A stretch of DNA of 64,000 nt from Formosa sediminum (GCF_007197735.1 NZ_CP041637.1:2389001-2453000); one strand, 5' to 3'; counted from the first letter of the stretch, positions 8,605-17,293 are shown. The notes: a model not told the origin generated them from the letters alone. A program made the numbers and translations.

Positions 8605-8643
8605 ATAAACTGCTAAGAATTTATTGTGTTCTTAGCAGTTTAT
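8605..8643. terminator. 15-bp perfect hairpin downstream of the anti-sigma gene
   Basis: ATAAACTGCTAAGAA at 8605-8619 pairs without mismatch with 8629-8643 around a nine-base loop. It lies 27 bases past the anti-sigma stop on the minus strand. Neither strand has a T-run directly after the stem, so it may be a 3'-end stabiliser or a non-canonical terminator. Confidence 0.6.
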
Positions 8644-8669
8644 AGGGTACTCAAATGTGTTTCTTAACT

Positions 8670-9482
8670 TTAAGATACCGATGCCACTGTTCCTAATGTA
8701 TATAGTTGTTCTAGAGTAGGGGATTCACTTCCGCCTGCAGGCTCTAGTGTTATACCAAAGGCTTCAGATGCATTAGTGTTTTTTATTGCAAAAATCTTAT
8801 TGTCGTCTGAGCTGAAATTATCTAAAGTTCCTAAGCTAGTAGGTGTTAATGGGTCTAAGGTTAACGACCAAACCTGATAAACTTTACCTTCAGGTGGTTC
8901 TGGTAAGCCTTGGACATCTAAATAAATATTATTTTCAGATTTATCCCAATATACTTTTGCATAAGCTTCTGGATATACAGCTTGCCCACCAAGAGGTATA
9001 GATAAAAGATCTTTATCTCTTAATATAGATAGTATTTTTTTAGTTTCTTTTAAATCAGAATTAGCTATTTGTACTTGTTGTTCTAAGAAATTATTATCTG
9101 TTTTTGTAAGATTAATTTCAGATTGTAATTGGTTGTTTTGTTGGATTGCCCAAAATAATCCAATTCCTAATATAATTGCTGCAGCCCAACCAGTAATAGA
9201 AAGCCAACTGGTTCTAAGGCGTTCTGCTTTCATTTTAACAACCTTATTTTCGGTGTTTGTTGTATGTATGCGATCCGCAATAGGTTTAAAATCTAACACT
9301 GTATTTTTAGGCACTGTAGCTTCTGTAAGCTTTAATATGGCAGCCTCTATTTGTAACACTTCATTTAAAACTTCAGGATGTTTAAGCATAACTTCGTACA
9401 CTTCTTTATTTTCTTCATCAGAAAGTGCTCCTGCAACATACAGTTCTAAAATACCGGAATTTATGTAATTATTTATATCCAT
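8670..9482 (-). CDS. Anti-sigma factor, RskA type
   Basis: This 270-residue membrane protein would hold the adjacent ECF sigma factor inactive. Residues 1-80 form the cytoplasmic sigma-binding part (NSGILELYVAGALSDEENKEV). One membrane helix (ITGWAAAIILGIGLFWAI) lies near residue 100, followed by a coiled-coil-like segment. The periplasmic RskA domain has KVYWDKSENNIYLDVQGLP, then GKVYQVWSL and a C-terminal FGITLEPAGGSESPT. Its ATG directly abuts the sigma stop, so the pair is translationally coupled, as usual for sigma/anti-sigma genes. Confidence 0.92.
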   Translation of the reverse strand: MDINNYINSGILELYVAGALSDEENKEVYEVMLKHPEVLNEVLQIEAAILKLTEATVPKNTVLDFKPIADRIHTTNTENKVVKMKAERLRTSWLSITGWAAAIILGIGLFWAIQQNNQLQSEINLTKTDNNFLEQQVQIANSDLKETKKILSILRDKDLLSIPLGGQAVYPEAYAKVYWDKSENNIYLDVQGLPEPPEGKVYQVWSLTLDPLTPTSLGTLDNFSSDDNKIFAIKNTNASEAFGITLEPAGGSESPTLEQLYTLGTVASVS

Positions 9483-10013
9483 TTAGTTAAGTACTATAGC
9501 GCGTAATTCGTTAATACAATTTCTGTTTCTTGTTTTTATTGTGCCTATAGGCATCTTAAGTGTTTCAGAAGCTTCTTTTTGAGTGTACCCTTTAAAGTAA
9601 AGTAGTTCTATAACTTTAATACACTTGTCTGCTAATTTGTTTACAAATTTACTTATTCCTATAGCATCCGTCTCATTATTTAAATTATCGCCATGTTCTA
9701 AAATATCTACGAAAAATTGAGCATCAAGGTTTTGTTTGGTGTTCTTAAATGTTTTAGACCTTGTTTTATCTATTGCAGCATTACGAGCAATATTTAGAAT
9801 CCAGGTAAAAAAGCGTCCTTTTTCAGCAGAATAGGTATCTGCTTTATGCCATGCTTTAATGAAAACATCTTGCATAATTTCTTCGGCAATATGATGATCT
9901 CTAACAATATTGTAAATAACACCATGAATATTTTTGGCATACATATTATATAATGTTTCAAAAGCTTTCTCATCTTTATTTTGAAACTTTTCAATAAGCG
10001 GGTCTAACTGCAT
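9483..10013 (-). CDS. ECF RNA polymerase sigma factor, SigK-like
   Basis: From the ATG at 10013 the protein has 176 residues, a normal ECF length. Region 2 contains FETLYNMYAKNIHGVIYNIV, then EEIMQDVFIKAWHKADTY and FFTWILNIARNAAIDKTRS. Region 4 has IELLYFKGYTQKEASE and the recognition helix MPIGTIKTRNRNCINELR. Upstream in-frame starts (10031, 10055) are less likely because 10055 touches the terminator of the yceI gene. It is coupled to the RskA-type anti-sigma gene, and its target genes are unknown. The nearby DUF4331 operon is a candidate by proximity only. Confidence 0.9.
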   Translation of the reverse strand: MQLDPLIEKFQNKDEKAFETLYNMYAKNIHGVIYNIVRDHHIAEEIMQDVFIKAWHKADTYSAEKGRFFTWILNIARNAAIDKTRSKTFKNTKQNLDAQFFVDILEHGDNLNNETDAIGISKFVNKLADKCIKVIELLYFKGYTQKEASETLKMPIGTIKTRNRNCINELRAIVLN

Positions 10014-10055
10014 ATAGTTTTTGTAAGCCATGAAAATAGTTAAATTAATCCACAT

Positions 10056-10081
10056 AAAAAAAGCTGCATAGTGCAGCTTTT
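10056..10081 (-). terminator. Rho-independent terminator of the yceI-like gene
   Basis: AAAAGCTGCA at 10059-10068 pairs with TGCAGCTTTT at 10072-10081 around a three-base loop. In the minus-strand direction the stem is followed by a T-run, 24 bases after the yceI stop. Confidence 0.85.
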
Positions 10082-10105
10082 AATATTTTTTATATGTAAA
10101 AACAA

Positions 10106-10732
10106 TTATTGTTCTCTTAAATATGTATCTATTGTGATGGCTACCTCTTCCCAAGTTTTACTTACGCCATCTGCTCCTGTATGTAACACTTCACAAGCTT
10201 TGTGTAATGTAGCCAGAGCATCTAAAGCGTTCCAATCTTTTAACTGCATAACACCAGATAAAGATACACGTCTGTTATCTGTAACAGCATAAGTTAAAGG
10301 AAGATCGTGAGTTTCTCCATTCATGGTAATTGTTGCTACAGCTTCAGTGTCTGAAGTTGTTTTTAAGGTTCCTTTTAAAAATTCGGTATCTGCCATAACA
10401 TTAAAAAAGAACTTTTGTAATTTACCATCACGTATAGAATCTTTAGAATATATAGTGCTAATAGGAATTGAAAAAGTAACGTTATTTAAAGCTTCTTGTA
10501 CAGAAGAACCAGCATGAGGTTCAAAATCTAAAGTTGTAAATACTCCAGAAACAGGGGTTTTAGCCGTGGTTTTGTACGCTGTCCAGTTAACTGTAGTCCC
10601 TTCAGGCTTAATTACAAATTGTTCTGTTTTTTCTACAGGTGTTTCTGTTATAGGAGTTTCTTTTTTGTCTGATTTACAACTGGTAGTTAAAGCTAAAGCA
10701 CATACAGCTAAAAGCATTGTTACTCTTTTCAT
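10106..10732 (-). CDS. YceI family lipoprotein
   Basis: The 208-residue precursor has a lipoprotein signal (LLAVCALALTTSCKSDKK) followed by a Thr/Glu-rich linker and a YceI-like lipocalin-type domain. Recognisable parts are GTTVNWTAYKTTAKTPVSGVF, FSIPISTIYSKDSIRDGKL and the closing WEEVAITIDTYLREQ. YceI proteins bind isoprenoid-like lipids, and some are linked to stress. It has its own terminator before the sigma gene and its own TAnnTTTG box upstream. Functional coupling to the sigma factor is therefore only suggested by position. Confidence 0.88.
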   Translation of the reverse strand: MKRVTMLLAVCALALTTSCKSDKKETPITETPVEKTEQFVIKPEGTTVNWTAYKTTAKTPVSGVFTTLDFEPHAGSSVQEALNNVTFSIPISTIYSKDSIRDGKLQKFFFNVMADTEFLKGTLKTTSDTEAVATITMNGETHDLPLTYAVTDNRRVSLSGVMQLKDWNALDALATLHKACEVLHTGADGVSKTWEEVAITIDTYLREQ

Positions 10733-11133
10733 GGTGGATATTTTTTATAATTATTTCGAAAATCTAAATTACTGAATATTTATTCAAATTCAAATCTGTA
10801 CCAAAGGTAATGTAAAATACAAATTAGAGCAGTTAAATACGCTTAAGTTTTATGAGTGGGTAGTGTTAATTATTTTAATAAAATATAGACCATAACACGT
10901 TTTATTTAGAAAGCTTTAACAGCTGGTGTTAAATAAAGTGTAAAGTTTAAAAGCAAGTTTGTGTGGTACCTAGTAAGGGCTTACTTTTACAGTAATAAAT
11001 AAATATTTAGTTTTTTTTATAAAAACACATTCTATTATAATTTTGGTTGGTTATAAGATAGAATTAAAAGGTTTGTTAGTTAATTTTTAGTTTAAGAAGG
11101 GAGTTGTTTTACTTATAAAATGGCTCCCTTTTT
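10733..11133. other. 401-base AT-rich gap, no gene seen
   Basis: The yceI promoter box lies at 10802-10809 and the cco-cluster 3' hairpin at 11097-11130. Between them I see only AT-rich sequence with frequent stops in all frames and no RNA gene signature. Confidence 0.6.
10802..10809 (-). promoter_or_regulatory. -7 promoter box of the yceI-like gene
   Basis: The minus strand reads TACCTTTG, a full match to TAnnTTTG, 70 bases upstream of the ATG. A -33 TTTG at the normal distance is not clear. Confidence 0.45.
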
Positions 11134-11136
11134 TTA
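11097..11136 (-). terminator. Hairpin at the 3' end of the cco assembly operon
   Basis: AAGGGAG at 11097-11103 pairs with CTCCCTT at 11124-11130 around a 20-base loop, directly behind the stop of the SafE-like gene. The T-run is on the plus side, so termination on the minus strand is plausible but not canonical. Confidence 0.45.
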
Positions 11137-11841
11137 TGGTGCACACTCCATCATGCTGCTATGCACATTGTCTGTATTTATATTAGGAGATATATACGGA
11201 ATTCCAAGTCCTAATCCTCTAAAAATGAATAATACTCCAATAATAATAACAAATGCAGGTATTAATTTTTGAATTCGTTTTTTAGCTATAGCCGTTAACA
11301 TATTTCCAAAATATATAGCCGAAGTCATTAATGGAATGGTTCCTAATCCAAATATAAACATATAAAAAGCACCATGTAAAGGCTGAGCTGTAGCGATAGA
11401 AGACAGTACGGCCATATACACTAAACCGCACGGCAGAAAACCGTTAAGAAACCCAATGGTTAAAAAAGTATCTGCTGTTTTTTTTTGAAGGGCGACACCC
11501 ATTCCTTTTTTTACTTTTGAAATAATTTTATAAATAGGTTTTGAAAAATTGTAGGTGTTAAATGTTTTATAGGGTAGGAGTACTATTACTATTAATAATA
11601 CACCAATTACTATAGATAATTTTTGTTGAAGTCCAAAAACGTATAATCCCTTTCCTAATATACCAAATACAAGCCCGATTATACTATAGGCAAGTAATCT
11701 GCCAAAATGATAAGTGAAGATTTGACTTATTTTTTTTATGGAGTGGGTTCTATCTACAGGAAGCATAAAAGCAATAGGTCCACACATGCCTATGCAATGA
11801 AAACTCCCTAATAGACCAAATATAAAGGCTGATATAAACAT
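11134..11841 (-). CDS. SafE/UreH-like membrane protein of the cbb3 cluster
   Basis: The 235-residue protein has about six membrane helices and the N-terminal signature GLLGSFHCIGMCGPIAFMLP. That His/Cys motif is typical of the TauE/SafE-annotated, DsbD/UreH-like proteins that end cbb3 oxidase assembly clusters. A second conserved part is GFLNGFLPCGLVYMA, a Cys-Gly motif in a membrane helix. A role in copper or thiol handling during oxidase maturation is inferred from the context. Its ATG directly follows the ccoH stop. Confidence 0.85.
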   Translation of the reverse strand: MFISAFIFGLLGSFHCIGMCGPIAFMLPVDRTHSIKKISQIFTYHFGRLLAYSIIGLVFGILGKGLYVFGLQQKLSIVIGVLLIVIVLLPYKTFNTYNFSKPIYKIISKVKKGMGVALQKKTADTFLTIGFLNGFLPCGLVYMAVLSSIATAQPLHGAFYMFIFGLGTIPLMTSAIYFGNMLTAIAKKRIQKLIPAFVIIIGVLFIFRGLGLGIPYISPNINTDNVHSSMMECAP

Positions 11842-12288
11842 TTAATAGACTATAGATTTTTTATAGAGGTAACTGGTGTTGTTTGAATTCCAGTCTACTG
11901 TTAAATCCCAACGTCCTTGCACTAATTTGGATTTAGGTATTAATATACTGTGATTATTTAATACGATAGGAATTTGAAAATCTAAAGATTTATTAGATGG
12001 TCTGTAAAGTGTAATGGTTCCTGAAATTTTAGACGCATCTAAAGATTTAGGAAACTGAAGTAAAAGTCCATCTTCATTATGAGACCAAGCTATATTCTCT
12101 TTTAACTTCAAGGTGTTTTCTTCTTTAATAATATCGCTTTGTAGTGTTAATTCTTTCTTGTAATAATCTTCTACAACCAACTCATGATGGTATGTGTTGT
12201 CGGTTACCATTGTTACAACAAAGTACATAATGAATGCTATAAAGCATGCAAAAGCAATTACAATTCCTGTTCCCCAATTCATTTTCAT
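11842..12288 (-). CDS. ccoH: FixH/CcoH family oxidase assembly protein
   Basis: The 148-residue protein has one N-terminal membrane helix (GIVIAFACFIAFIMYFVVTMV) and a beta-rich periplasmic domain with YHHELVVEDYYKKEL. It continues with GTITLYRPSNKSLDF and LVQGRWDLTVDW, as in FixH. CcoH supports assembly or stability of the cbb3 oxidase. It lies between ccoG (17-base gap) and the SafE-like gene (no gap), on the same strand. Confidence 0.9.
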   Translation of the reverse strand: MKMNWGTGIVIAFACFIAFIMYFVVTMVTDNTYHHELVVEDYYKKELTLQSDIIKEENTLKLKENIAWSHNEDGLLLQFPKSLDASKISGTITLYRPSNKSLDFQIPIVLNNHSILIPKSKLVQGRWDLTVDWNSNNTSYLYKKSIVY

Positions 12289-12305
12289 AATACTACGCTT
12301 TATAT

Positions 12306-13733
12306 TTATCTGTAACTTCTAGGTCCTAAGAAACTTACTGTAGTCGTTTCAATTAATTTATCGTGACTGTAAACTTCTAATGTTAATTTGTTTTTATCTC
12401 CTTTTAAATCAGACTGTTTTATTTCTATAAATAATGTGCCTTCGGCTAAACCTTGGCCAGGTACAACAAAAGAATCTGTAGTAGATACTAGTTTTAATTC
12501 TCCTGGATAATCGGCTAATTTAAACGTGACATCTTCAATATCGTTATTCGTTTTATTAATTAATTTATAAGTAAAAACATTACTAATTATATTGTTGTCT
12601 TTATGTTCGTATAATTGTCCGGGTAATCGTAATACGGTAGCTTCTAAATCGTTTCTAGAGAAAAGCATACCGCCCCAGACGATTAATAAAATAATTAATA
12701 CACCAGTATAGGCTTTGAGACGTGTGTTAAATTTAAACTTTTCTTTCTTTTCAATTTCGTCTTCACTTGCGTATCTTATTAATCCTTTTGGCAGGCCAAC
12801 ACTATCCATTATCGTGTCGCATTCGTCTATACACGCTGTACAATTAATACATTCTAATTGTGTTCCATTTCTTATGTCTATTCCGGTTGGGCAGACATTT
12901 ACACATTGATTACAGTCTATGCAATCTCCATGACCTAGGGCTTGACGATCTTTGTTTTTTCTGAATTTTTTTCTACCATTTTCACCTTCACCGCGTTTAT
13001 GGTCGTATGCAACTATAATAGATTTATCGTCTAATAAAACGCCTTGTAATCTACCGTAAGGGCAAGCTATAATACAAACTTGTTCTCTAAACCAAGAAAA
13101 TACAAAATAGAATATCGCAGTAAAGATGAGCAAAGGCATTAAAGTGCCAAAATGTTCTGTTGGCCCTTCTTTTATGTAGGACAACACTTCGTCTCCTCCA
13201 ATTAAATAGGCAAGAAATACATTAGCAATAAAGAAGGATATAAGAACAAAAATAGACCATTTTAAAAGGCGTTTTCTAATTTTTTCTGCATTCCAAGGCT
13301 GGCGATCTAGGCGTAATTGTTTACCACGATCCCCATCAATCCAATACTCAATACGTCTAAACACCATTTCCATAAAAATGGTTTGCGGACAAATCCACCC
13401 ACAAAAAATACGTCCAAAAGCAACGGTAAATAAGGTTATAAATACAACTCCTATAATAAGAGAAACCACAAATAGTTTAAAATCCTGAGGCCAGAACGGA
13501 AACCCAAAAATATTAAAACGACGCTCTAAAACATTAAACATTAAAAATTGATTACCGTTAATTTTTATAAACGGTGAGACAATTAATATGATTAACAAAA
13601 CATAACTTACAAGTTTACGTTTGTCGTAATAATTCCCACTTGGTTTTTTAGGGTAAACCCATGCGCGTTTTCCATCTTCTGTTATGGTACCAATAGAATC
13701 TCTAAAGACTTCTTGTTCTGGTGTTTCTTCCAT
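12306..13733 (-). CDS. ccoG: CcoG/FixG, cbb3 oxidase accessory iron-sulfur protein
   Basis: This 475-residue membrane ferredoxin-like protein is thought to reduce copper for cbb3 assembly. It has several membrane helices and the motif GRIFCGWICPQTIFMEMVFR. A second part is CIIACPYGRLQ, followed by a 2x[4Fe-4S] ferredoxin region (CIDCNQCVNVCPTGIDI and CINCTACIDECD). The C-terminal 120 residues are an Ig-like periplasmic domain (FKLADYPGELKLVS). The length and all cysteine clusters look intact. It follows ccoP by 35 bases. Confidence 0.95.
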   Translation of the reverse strand: MEETPEQEVFRDSIGTITEDGKRAWVYPKKPSGNYYDKRKLVSYVLLIILIVSPFIKINGNQFLMFNVLERRFNIFGFPFWPQDFKLFVVSLIIGVVFITLFTVAFGRIFCGWICPQTIFMEMVFRRIEYWIDGDRGKQLRLDRQPWNAEKIRKRLLKWSIFVLISFFIANVFLAYLIGGDEVLSYIKEGPTEHFGTLMPLLIFTAIFYFVFSWFREQVCIIACPYGRLQGVLLDDKSIIVAYDHKRGEGENGRKKFRKNKDRQALGHGDCIDCNQCVNVCPTGIDIRNGTQLECINCTACIDECDTIMDSVGLPKGLIRYASEDEIEKKEKFKFNTRLKAYTGVLIILLIVWGGMLFSRNDLEATVLRLPGQLYEHKDNNIISNVFTYKLINKTNNDIEDVTFKLADYPGELKLVSTTDSFVVPGQGLAEGTLFIEIKQSDLKGDKNKLTLEVYSHDKLIETTTVSFLGPRSYR

Positions 13734-13768
13734 TTTATAATGGGATTGATTATGTGTGAAATTCAGTG

Positions 13769-14659
13769 TTATTCAGCAGCAACTTCTTCTACCCATATTT
13801 CACCTTCGGCTTCTTTAGGTTTAGCAGGTGTTGTACCTTGTAAACTTAAAACGTAACTAGCCACTTGAGCAATCTGTGCAGGTTTTAAACTTTGTTTCCA
13901 AGCAATCATACCTTTCCCGTCACGACCACCTTCGCTAATTGTATGGAATACATTTTTAATACCTCCACCTAAAATCCAATGATCGTCTGTCAGGTTTGGT
14001 CCAATTCCGCCACCACCATCTGCCATGTGACAGGCTACACAATTGGTTTGAAATATTGATTTTCCTGCGTTTAAATCTGAAGCATCAGTTAATAATGTAA
14101 CGGTATTAGCATCAACTAAATCTTTAGCTGTTTTTTTATATTCTTCAATTGCAATTTTAGCATCAGCAAGTTCTGTTTCATATTCATCTATTTGTGAATC
14201 GCCATTAAACACTTCGTATTTAAGCATATAAACGATAGCAAAAACTATAGATACATAAAAAGCATATTTCCACCATGGTGGAAGTGAATTGTCTAATTCG
14301 CGTATACCATCGTAATTATGGTCTAGAATAATTTCACTTTCCTGAGAAATTGGTTTTTGTCCAAGAGATTTAATATATAAATCTTTTATTTTCTGAATGA
14401 ATTTAGGTGTTTTAGTTCTATTAGCTATGTATCGAGCTTTACCTGCTTCGTCTAAACTTTGGTATAAAATATTATCTAAAGCAGTTACTATACCTTCTAT
14501 AGAAATAATAACCACTAAAACTAACAGTAAAAACACCAATACAATTGGATATTTTATAAATGCAGGTTCGTTCCCAGAGTCTACAAAATATTCAACTAAT
14601 CCCGCTATTAAAAAGAATAGTACAGGTACTCTTATGTAAGATGGTATGAGTTTTTTCAT
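13769..14659 (-). CDS. ccoP: cbb3 oxidase subunit III (CcoP), mono-haem
   Basis: This is the membrane-anchored cytochrome c subunit that passes electrons to the CcoNO core. The 296-residue protein has two N-terminal hydrophobic segments, then the CcoP N-domain with HNYDGIRELDNSLPPWW and a further membrane helix. It has a single cytochrome c domain with CVACH (Cys207, Cys210, His211) and IGPNLTDDHW. The distal Met is probably in GMIAWKQSL. Proteobacterial CcoP usually has two haem motifs; only one is present here. Its start overlaps the ccoQ stop by four bases. Confidence 0.93.
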   Translation of the reverse strand: MKKLIPSYIRVPVLFFLIAGLVEYFVDSGNEPAFIKYPIVLVFLLLVLVVIISIEGIVTALDNILYQSLDEAGKARYIANRTKTPKFIQKIKDLYIKSLGQKPISQESEIILDHNYDGIRELDNSLPPWWKYAFYVSIVFAIVYMLKYEVFNGDSQIDEYETELADAKIAIEEYKKTAKDLVDANTVTLLTDASDLNAGKSIFQTNCVACHMADGGGGIGPNLTDDHWILGGGIKNVFHTISEGGRDGKGMIAWKQSLKPAQIAQVASYVLSLQGTTPAKPKEAEGEIWVEEVAAE

Positions 14660-14850
14660 AATGTGGTTTCGTTTTGGTGGTTATCGTTTTCAAAAGGCAG
14701 ATTGCTTACGGTATTGATATAGTCTTTTTTAGCAGTAATTACCCACCAAAATAATATAACAAAAAAACTGAAAAATATTAATAATGAGAGTATTGGGTAT
14801 ATTTCTATACCCGAGATACTGTCCATATAGTTTTTTACGTAGCTTAACAT
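14656..14850 (-). CDS. ccoQ: CcoQ-like small cbb3 oxidase subunit
   Basis: The 64-residue protein has one membrane helix (ILSLLIFFSFFVILFWWVI) followed by AKKDYINTVSNLPFEND, the typical CcoQ pattern of a helix and a short polar tail with NLPF. It lies between ccoNO and ccoP and overlaps ccoP by four bases, which supports cotranslation. CcoQ stabilises CcoP in the complex. Confidence 0.88.
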   Translation of the reverse strand: MLSYVKNYMDSISGIEIYPILSLLIFFSFFVILFWWVITAKKDYINTVSNLPFENDNHQNETTL

Positions 14851-14866
14851 AATTAATTGGTTTTTA

Positions 14867-17047
14867 TTATTCTACATTGCTTACTTTAATATCTGTACCT
14901 AATCGTTGTAAATAAGCTATAAGTGCTACTATTTCACGATTTTTCATTTCAACAAATTCAGCACCACTTGCTGCGGCAGCTTTTTTGTCGTTTTCGTATG
15001 TTTCAGCAAAATCAGGATCACTGTATAAATTCTTTTCGATAGCTGTTCCTTGTTCTAGCATACTTTGTTGTGCATTAGCTATATCTTCTTCAGAATATGG
15101 TACACCTAAGGCTACCATAACTTCCATTTTGTTTTCTGTTTCAGATTTATCTAATTCGTCTCTTACGATCCACTGATAAGCTGGCATTATAGAGCCACTA
15201 GACGTACTTTGTGGATCGTACATATGATTTAAGTGCCAGTTGTCTGAGTATTTACCACCAACGCGGTGTAAATCTGGTCCAGTACGTTTACTTCCCCATA
15301 AGAAGGGATGATCGTATACATATTCTCCAGCTTTAGAGTACTCTCCATAGCGTTCAACTTCACTTCTAAAGGGTCTAATCATTTGTGAATGACAACTTAC
15401 ACAACCTTCACGAATGTAAATATCTCTACCTTCTAATTCTAAAGGTGTATATGGTTTTACACTGCTTATAGTTGGAATATTAGATTTAACCATTATAGTG
15501 GGTACAATTTGAATTATACCTCCAATTAAAATGGCTATAGTTGCTAAAATGGTTAATTGTATAGGTTTACGCTCTAACCATGTATGAAATCCTTCACCTG
15601 CAAGTCGTCTTTTAGATACACGCTCTAAAGCTGGTGCTTCTGCCAATTCGTCTGTTACTGCAGAACCTTGTTTAATTGTTGCATAAATATTGTAAACTAA
15701 AACTAATAAACCAACTAAATATAAAGTACCACCAATAGCACGCATAGCATACATTGGAATGATTTCAGTAACAGTTTCTAAGAAGTTACCGTAAACTAAT
15801 GTACCGTCTGGATTAAATTGTTTCCACATACTAGCTTGTAAAAATCCAGCAACATATAAAGGAAGTGCATACATTACGATCCCTAAAGTTCCAATCCAGA
15901 AATGTACATTTGCAAGTTTTAATGAGTACAATTTTGTCTTAAATAACCTCGGAACTAACCAATAAATCATACCGAACGTTAAAAATCCATTCCATGCTAA
16001 AGCACCAACGTGTACGTGTGCAATAATCCAATCGGTAAAGTGTCCTATGGCATTTACACTTTTAAGAGATAACATTGGACCTTCAAACGTAGCCATACCA
16101 TAGCCTGTTATAGCTACTACCATAAATTTTAAAACAGGATCTGTTCTTACTTTATCCCAAGCACCACGTAAGGTTAATAATCCGTTTATCATACCTCCCC
16201 AAGATGGCATTAATAACATTACAGAGAAGGCTACTCCTAAGTTTTGTGCCCATTCTGGTAAAGCGGTATATAATAAGTGGTGAGGTCCAGCCCAGATGTA
16301 AATAAAAATTAATGACCAAAAGTGTACTATTGATAATTTATATGAATATACTGGTCTGTTAGCCGCTTTAGGGACAAAGTAATACATTAACCCTAAGAAT
16401 GGTGTAGTTAAAAAGAATGCTACGGCATTGTGACCGTACCACCATTGTACTAAGGCATCTTGAACACCCGCATATACAGAGTAACTTTTTAACATATTTA
16501 CAGGTAATTCTAAACTATTAAATATGTGTAAAACAGCTACAGTAACAAAGGTAGCAATGTAAAACCATATCGCTACATATAAGTGGCGTTGTCTACGTTT
16601 TAATATGGTTGCAATTAAGTTCCATCCAAATACAACCCATACTAATGCAATAGCAATATCTATAGGCCATTCTAACTCTGCGTATTCTTTAGATGAAGTA
16701 AATCCTAAAGGTAAAGTGATTGCTGCCGCAACAATAATAAGTTGCCACCCCCAAAAATTTATAGCACTTAATGTATCACTTGCCATTCTTGCTTTAAGTA
16801 AACGTTGTGACGAATAATACACTCCTGCAAAAATGGCGTTTCCAACAAAAGCAAAAATAACAGCATTGGTGTGTAAAGGTCTTAAACGTCCAAAACTTAA
16901 CCATGAAATGCCATCGGTTAGATTAGGAAAAAGAAAGAAGAAGGCGAGTAGTAGTCCTACAGCCATTCCAATTACACCCCAAAATATTGTAGCGTAAATG
17001 AATTTTTTAACGATTTTATTATCGTAGTAAAATTGTTGTATTTCCAT
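14867..17047 (-). CDS. ccoNO: Fused cbb3 oxidase subunits I and II (CcoN-CcoO)
   Basis: This is the catalytic subunit of the high-affinity terminal oxidase fused to the mono-haem subunit II, 726 residues. The CcoN part (about 1-470) has about twelve helices. It keeps the haem and CuB histidine regions: RLRPLHTNAVIFAFVGNAIF, WWYGHNAVAFFLT, WAGPHHLLYTALPEW and HFTDWIIAHVHVGALAWNGF. The CcoO part starts after a membrane helix near 500. It has GCVSCHSQMIRPF with Cys549, Cys552 and His553, then YDHPFLWGSKRTGPDLHRVG. N-O fusion is known in Bacteroidota. It precedes ccoQ, and CcoS is encoded 12 bases upstream. Confidence 0.96.
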   Translation of the reverse strand: MEIQQFYYDNKIVKKFIYATIFWGVIGMAVGLLLAFFFLFPNLTDGISWLSFGRLRPLHTNAVIFAFVGNAIFAGVYYSSQRLLKARMASDTLSAINFWGWQLIIVAAAITLPLGFTSSKEYAELEWPIDIAIALVWVVFGWNLIATILKRRQRHLYVAIWFYIATFVTVAVLHIFNSLELPVNMLKSYSVYAGVQDALVQWWYGHNAVAFFLTTPFLGLMYYFVPKAANRPVYSYKLSIVHFWSLIFIYIWAGPHHLLYTALPEWAQNLGVAFSVMLLMPSWGGMINGLLTLRGAWDKVRTDPVLKFMVVAITGYGMATFEGPMLSLKSVNAIGHFTDWIIAHVHVGALAWNGFLTFGMIYWLVPRLFKTKLYSLKLANVHFWIGTLGIVMYALPLYVAGFLQASMWKQFNPDGTLVYGNFLETVTEIIPMYAMRAIGGTLYLVGLLVLVYNIYATIKQGSAVTDELAEAPALERVSKRRLAGEGFHTWLERKPIQLTILATIAILIGGIIQIVPTIMVKSNIPTISSVKPYTPLELEGRDIYIREGCVSCHSQMIRPFRSEVERYGEYSKAGEYVYDHPFLWGSKRTGPDLHRVGGKYSDNWHLNHMYDPQSTSSGSIMPAYQWIVRDELDKSETENKMEVMVALGVPYSEEDIANAQQSMLEQGTAIEKNLYSDPDFAETYENDKKAAAASGAEFVEMKNREIVALIAYLQRLGTDIKVSNVE

Positions 17048-17059
17048 AGTGAGAGTGGA

Positions 17060-17245
17060 TTATTCTTTTTTGGTTAGTATGGTTTTATCGGTTTTATCTT
17101 TTATTAATTCGTCTTCAAATAGCATGCGGACAGAGGGTGTGTAACTATCGTCGTATTGACCGTTTTTTACTGCAATAATAAAAGCAACAAAAAAGATTAA
17201 TGCAACAATAACGCTAACTCCTAATAATATATAAATTACACTCAT
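17060..17245 (-). CDS. ccoS: CcoS, cbb3 oxidase assembly protein
   Basis: The 61-residue protein has one helix (VIYILLGVSVIVALIFFVAFIIAV) followed by KNGQYDDSYTPSVRMLFED, a clear CcoS signature (GQYDD..TP..R.LF.D). CcoS is required for cofactor insertion into the oxidase. It is the first gene of the minus-strand cco operon. Upstream it has a FNR-like site and a -7 box. Confidence 0.93.
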   Translation of the reverse strand: MSVIYILLGVSVIVALIFFVAFIIAVKNGQYDDSYTPSVRMLFEDELIKDKTDKTILTKKE

Positions 17246-17263
17246 TAATGCTTAATTAATCGG

Positions 17264-17271
17264 TAAAAGTA
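17264..17271 (-). promoter_or_regulatory. -7 box of the ccoS-ccoNO operon
   Basis: The minus strand reads TACTTTTA, seven of eight positions of TAnnTTTG, 19 bases upstream of the ccoS ATG. The FNR-like palindrome is centred about 33 bases further upstream. Confidence 0.5.
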
Positions 17272-17293
17272 TAAGGGTTATGTTTTTTAAAAT

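Larger units (their letters stand above)
8159..8669. other. 511-base AT-rich gap without a firm gene
   Basis: The gap lies between the small membrane protein gene and the anti-sigma gene. It holds the perfect hairpin at 8605-8643 and two very short frames. One at 8346-8420 would encode 24 mostly hydrophobic residues (MNIDILFVIYLLLIIQGG and so on). The other, near 8443, encodes 13 residues. Neither has recognisable homology. No RNA gene is seen. Confidence 0.5.
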
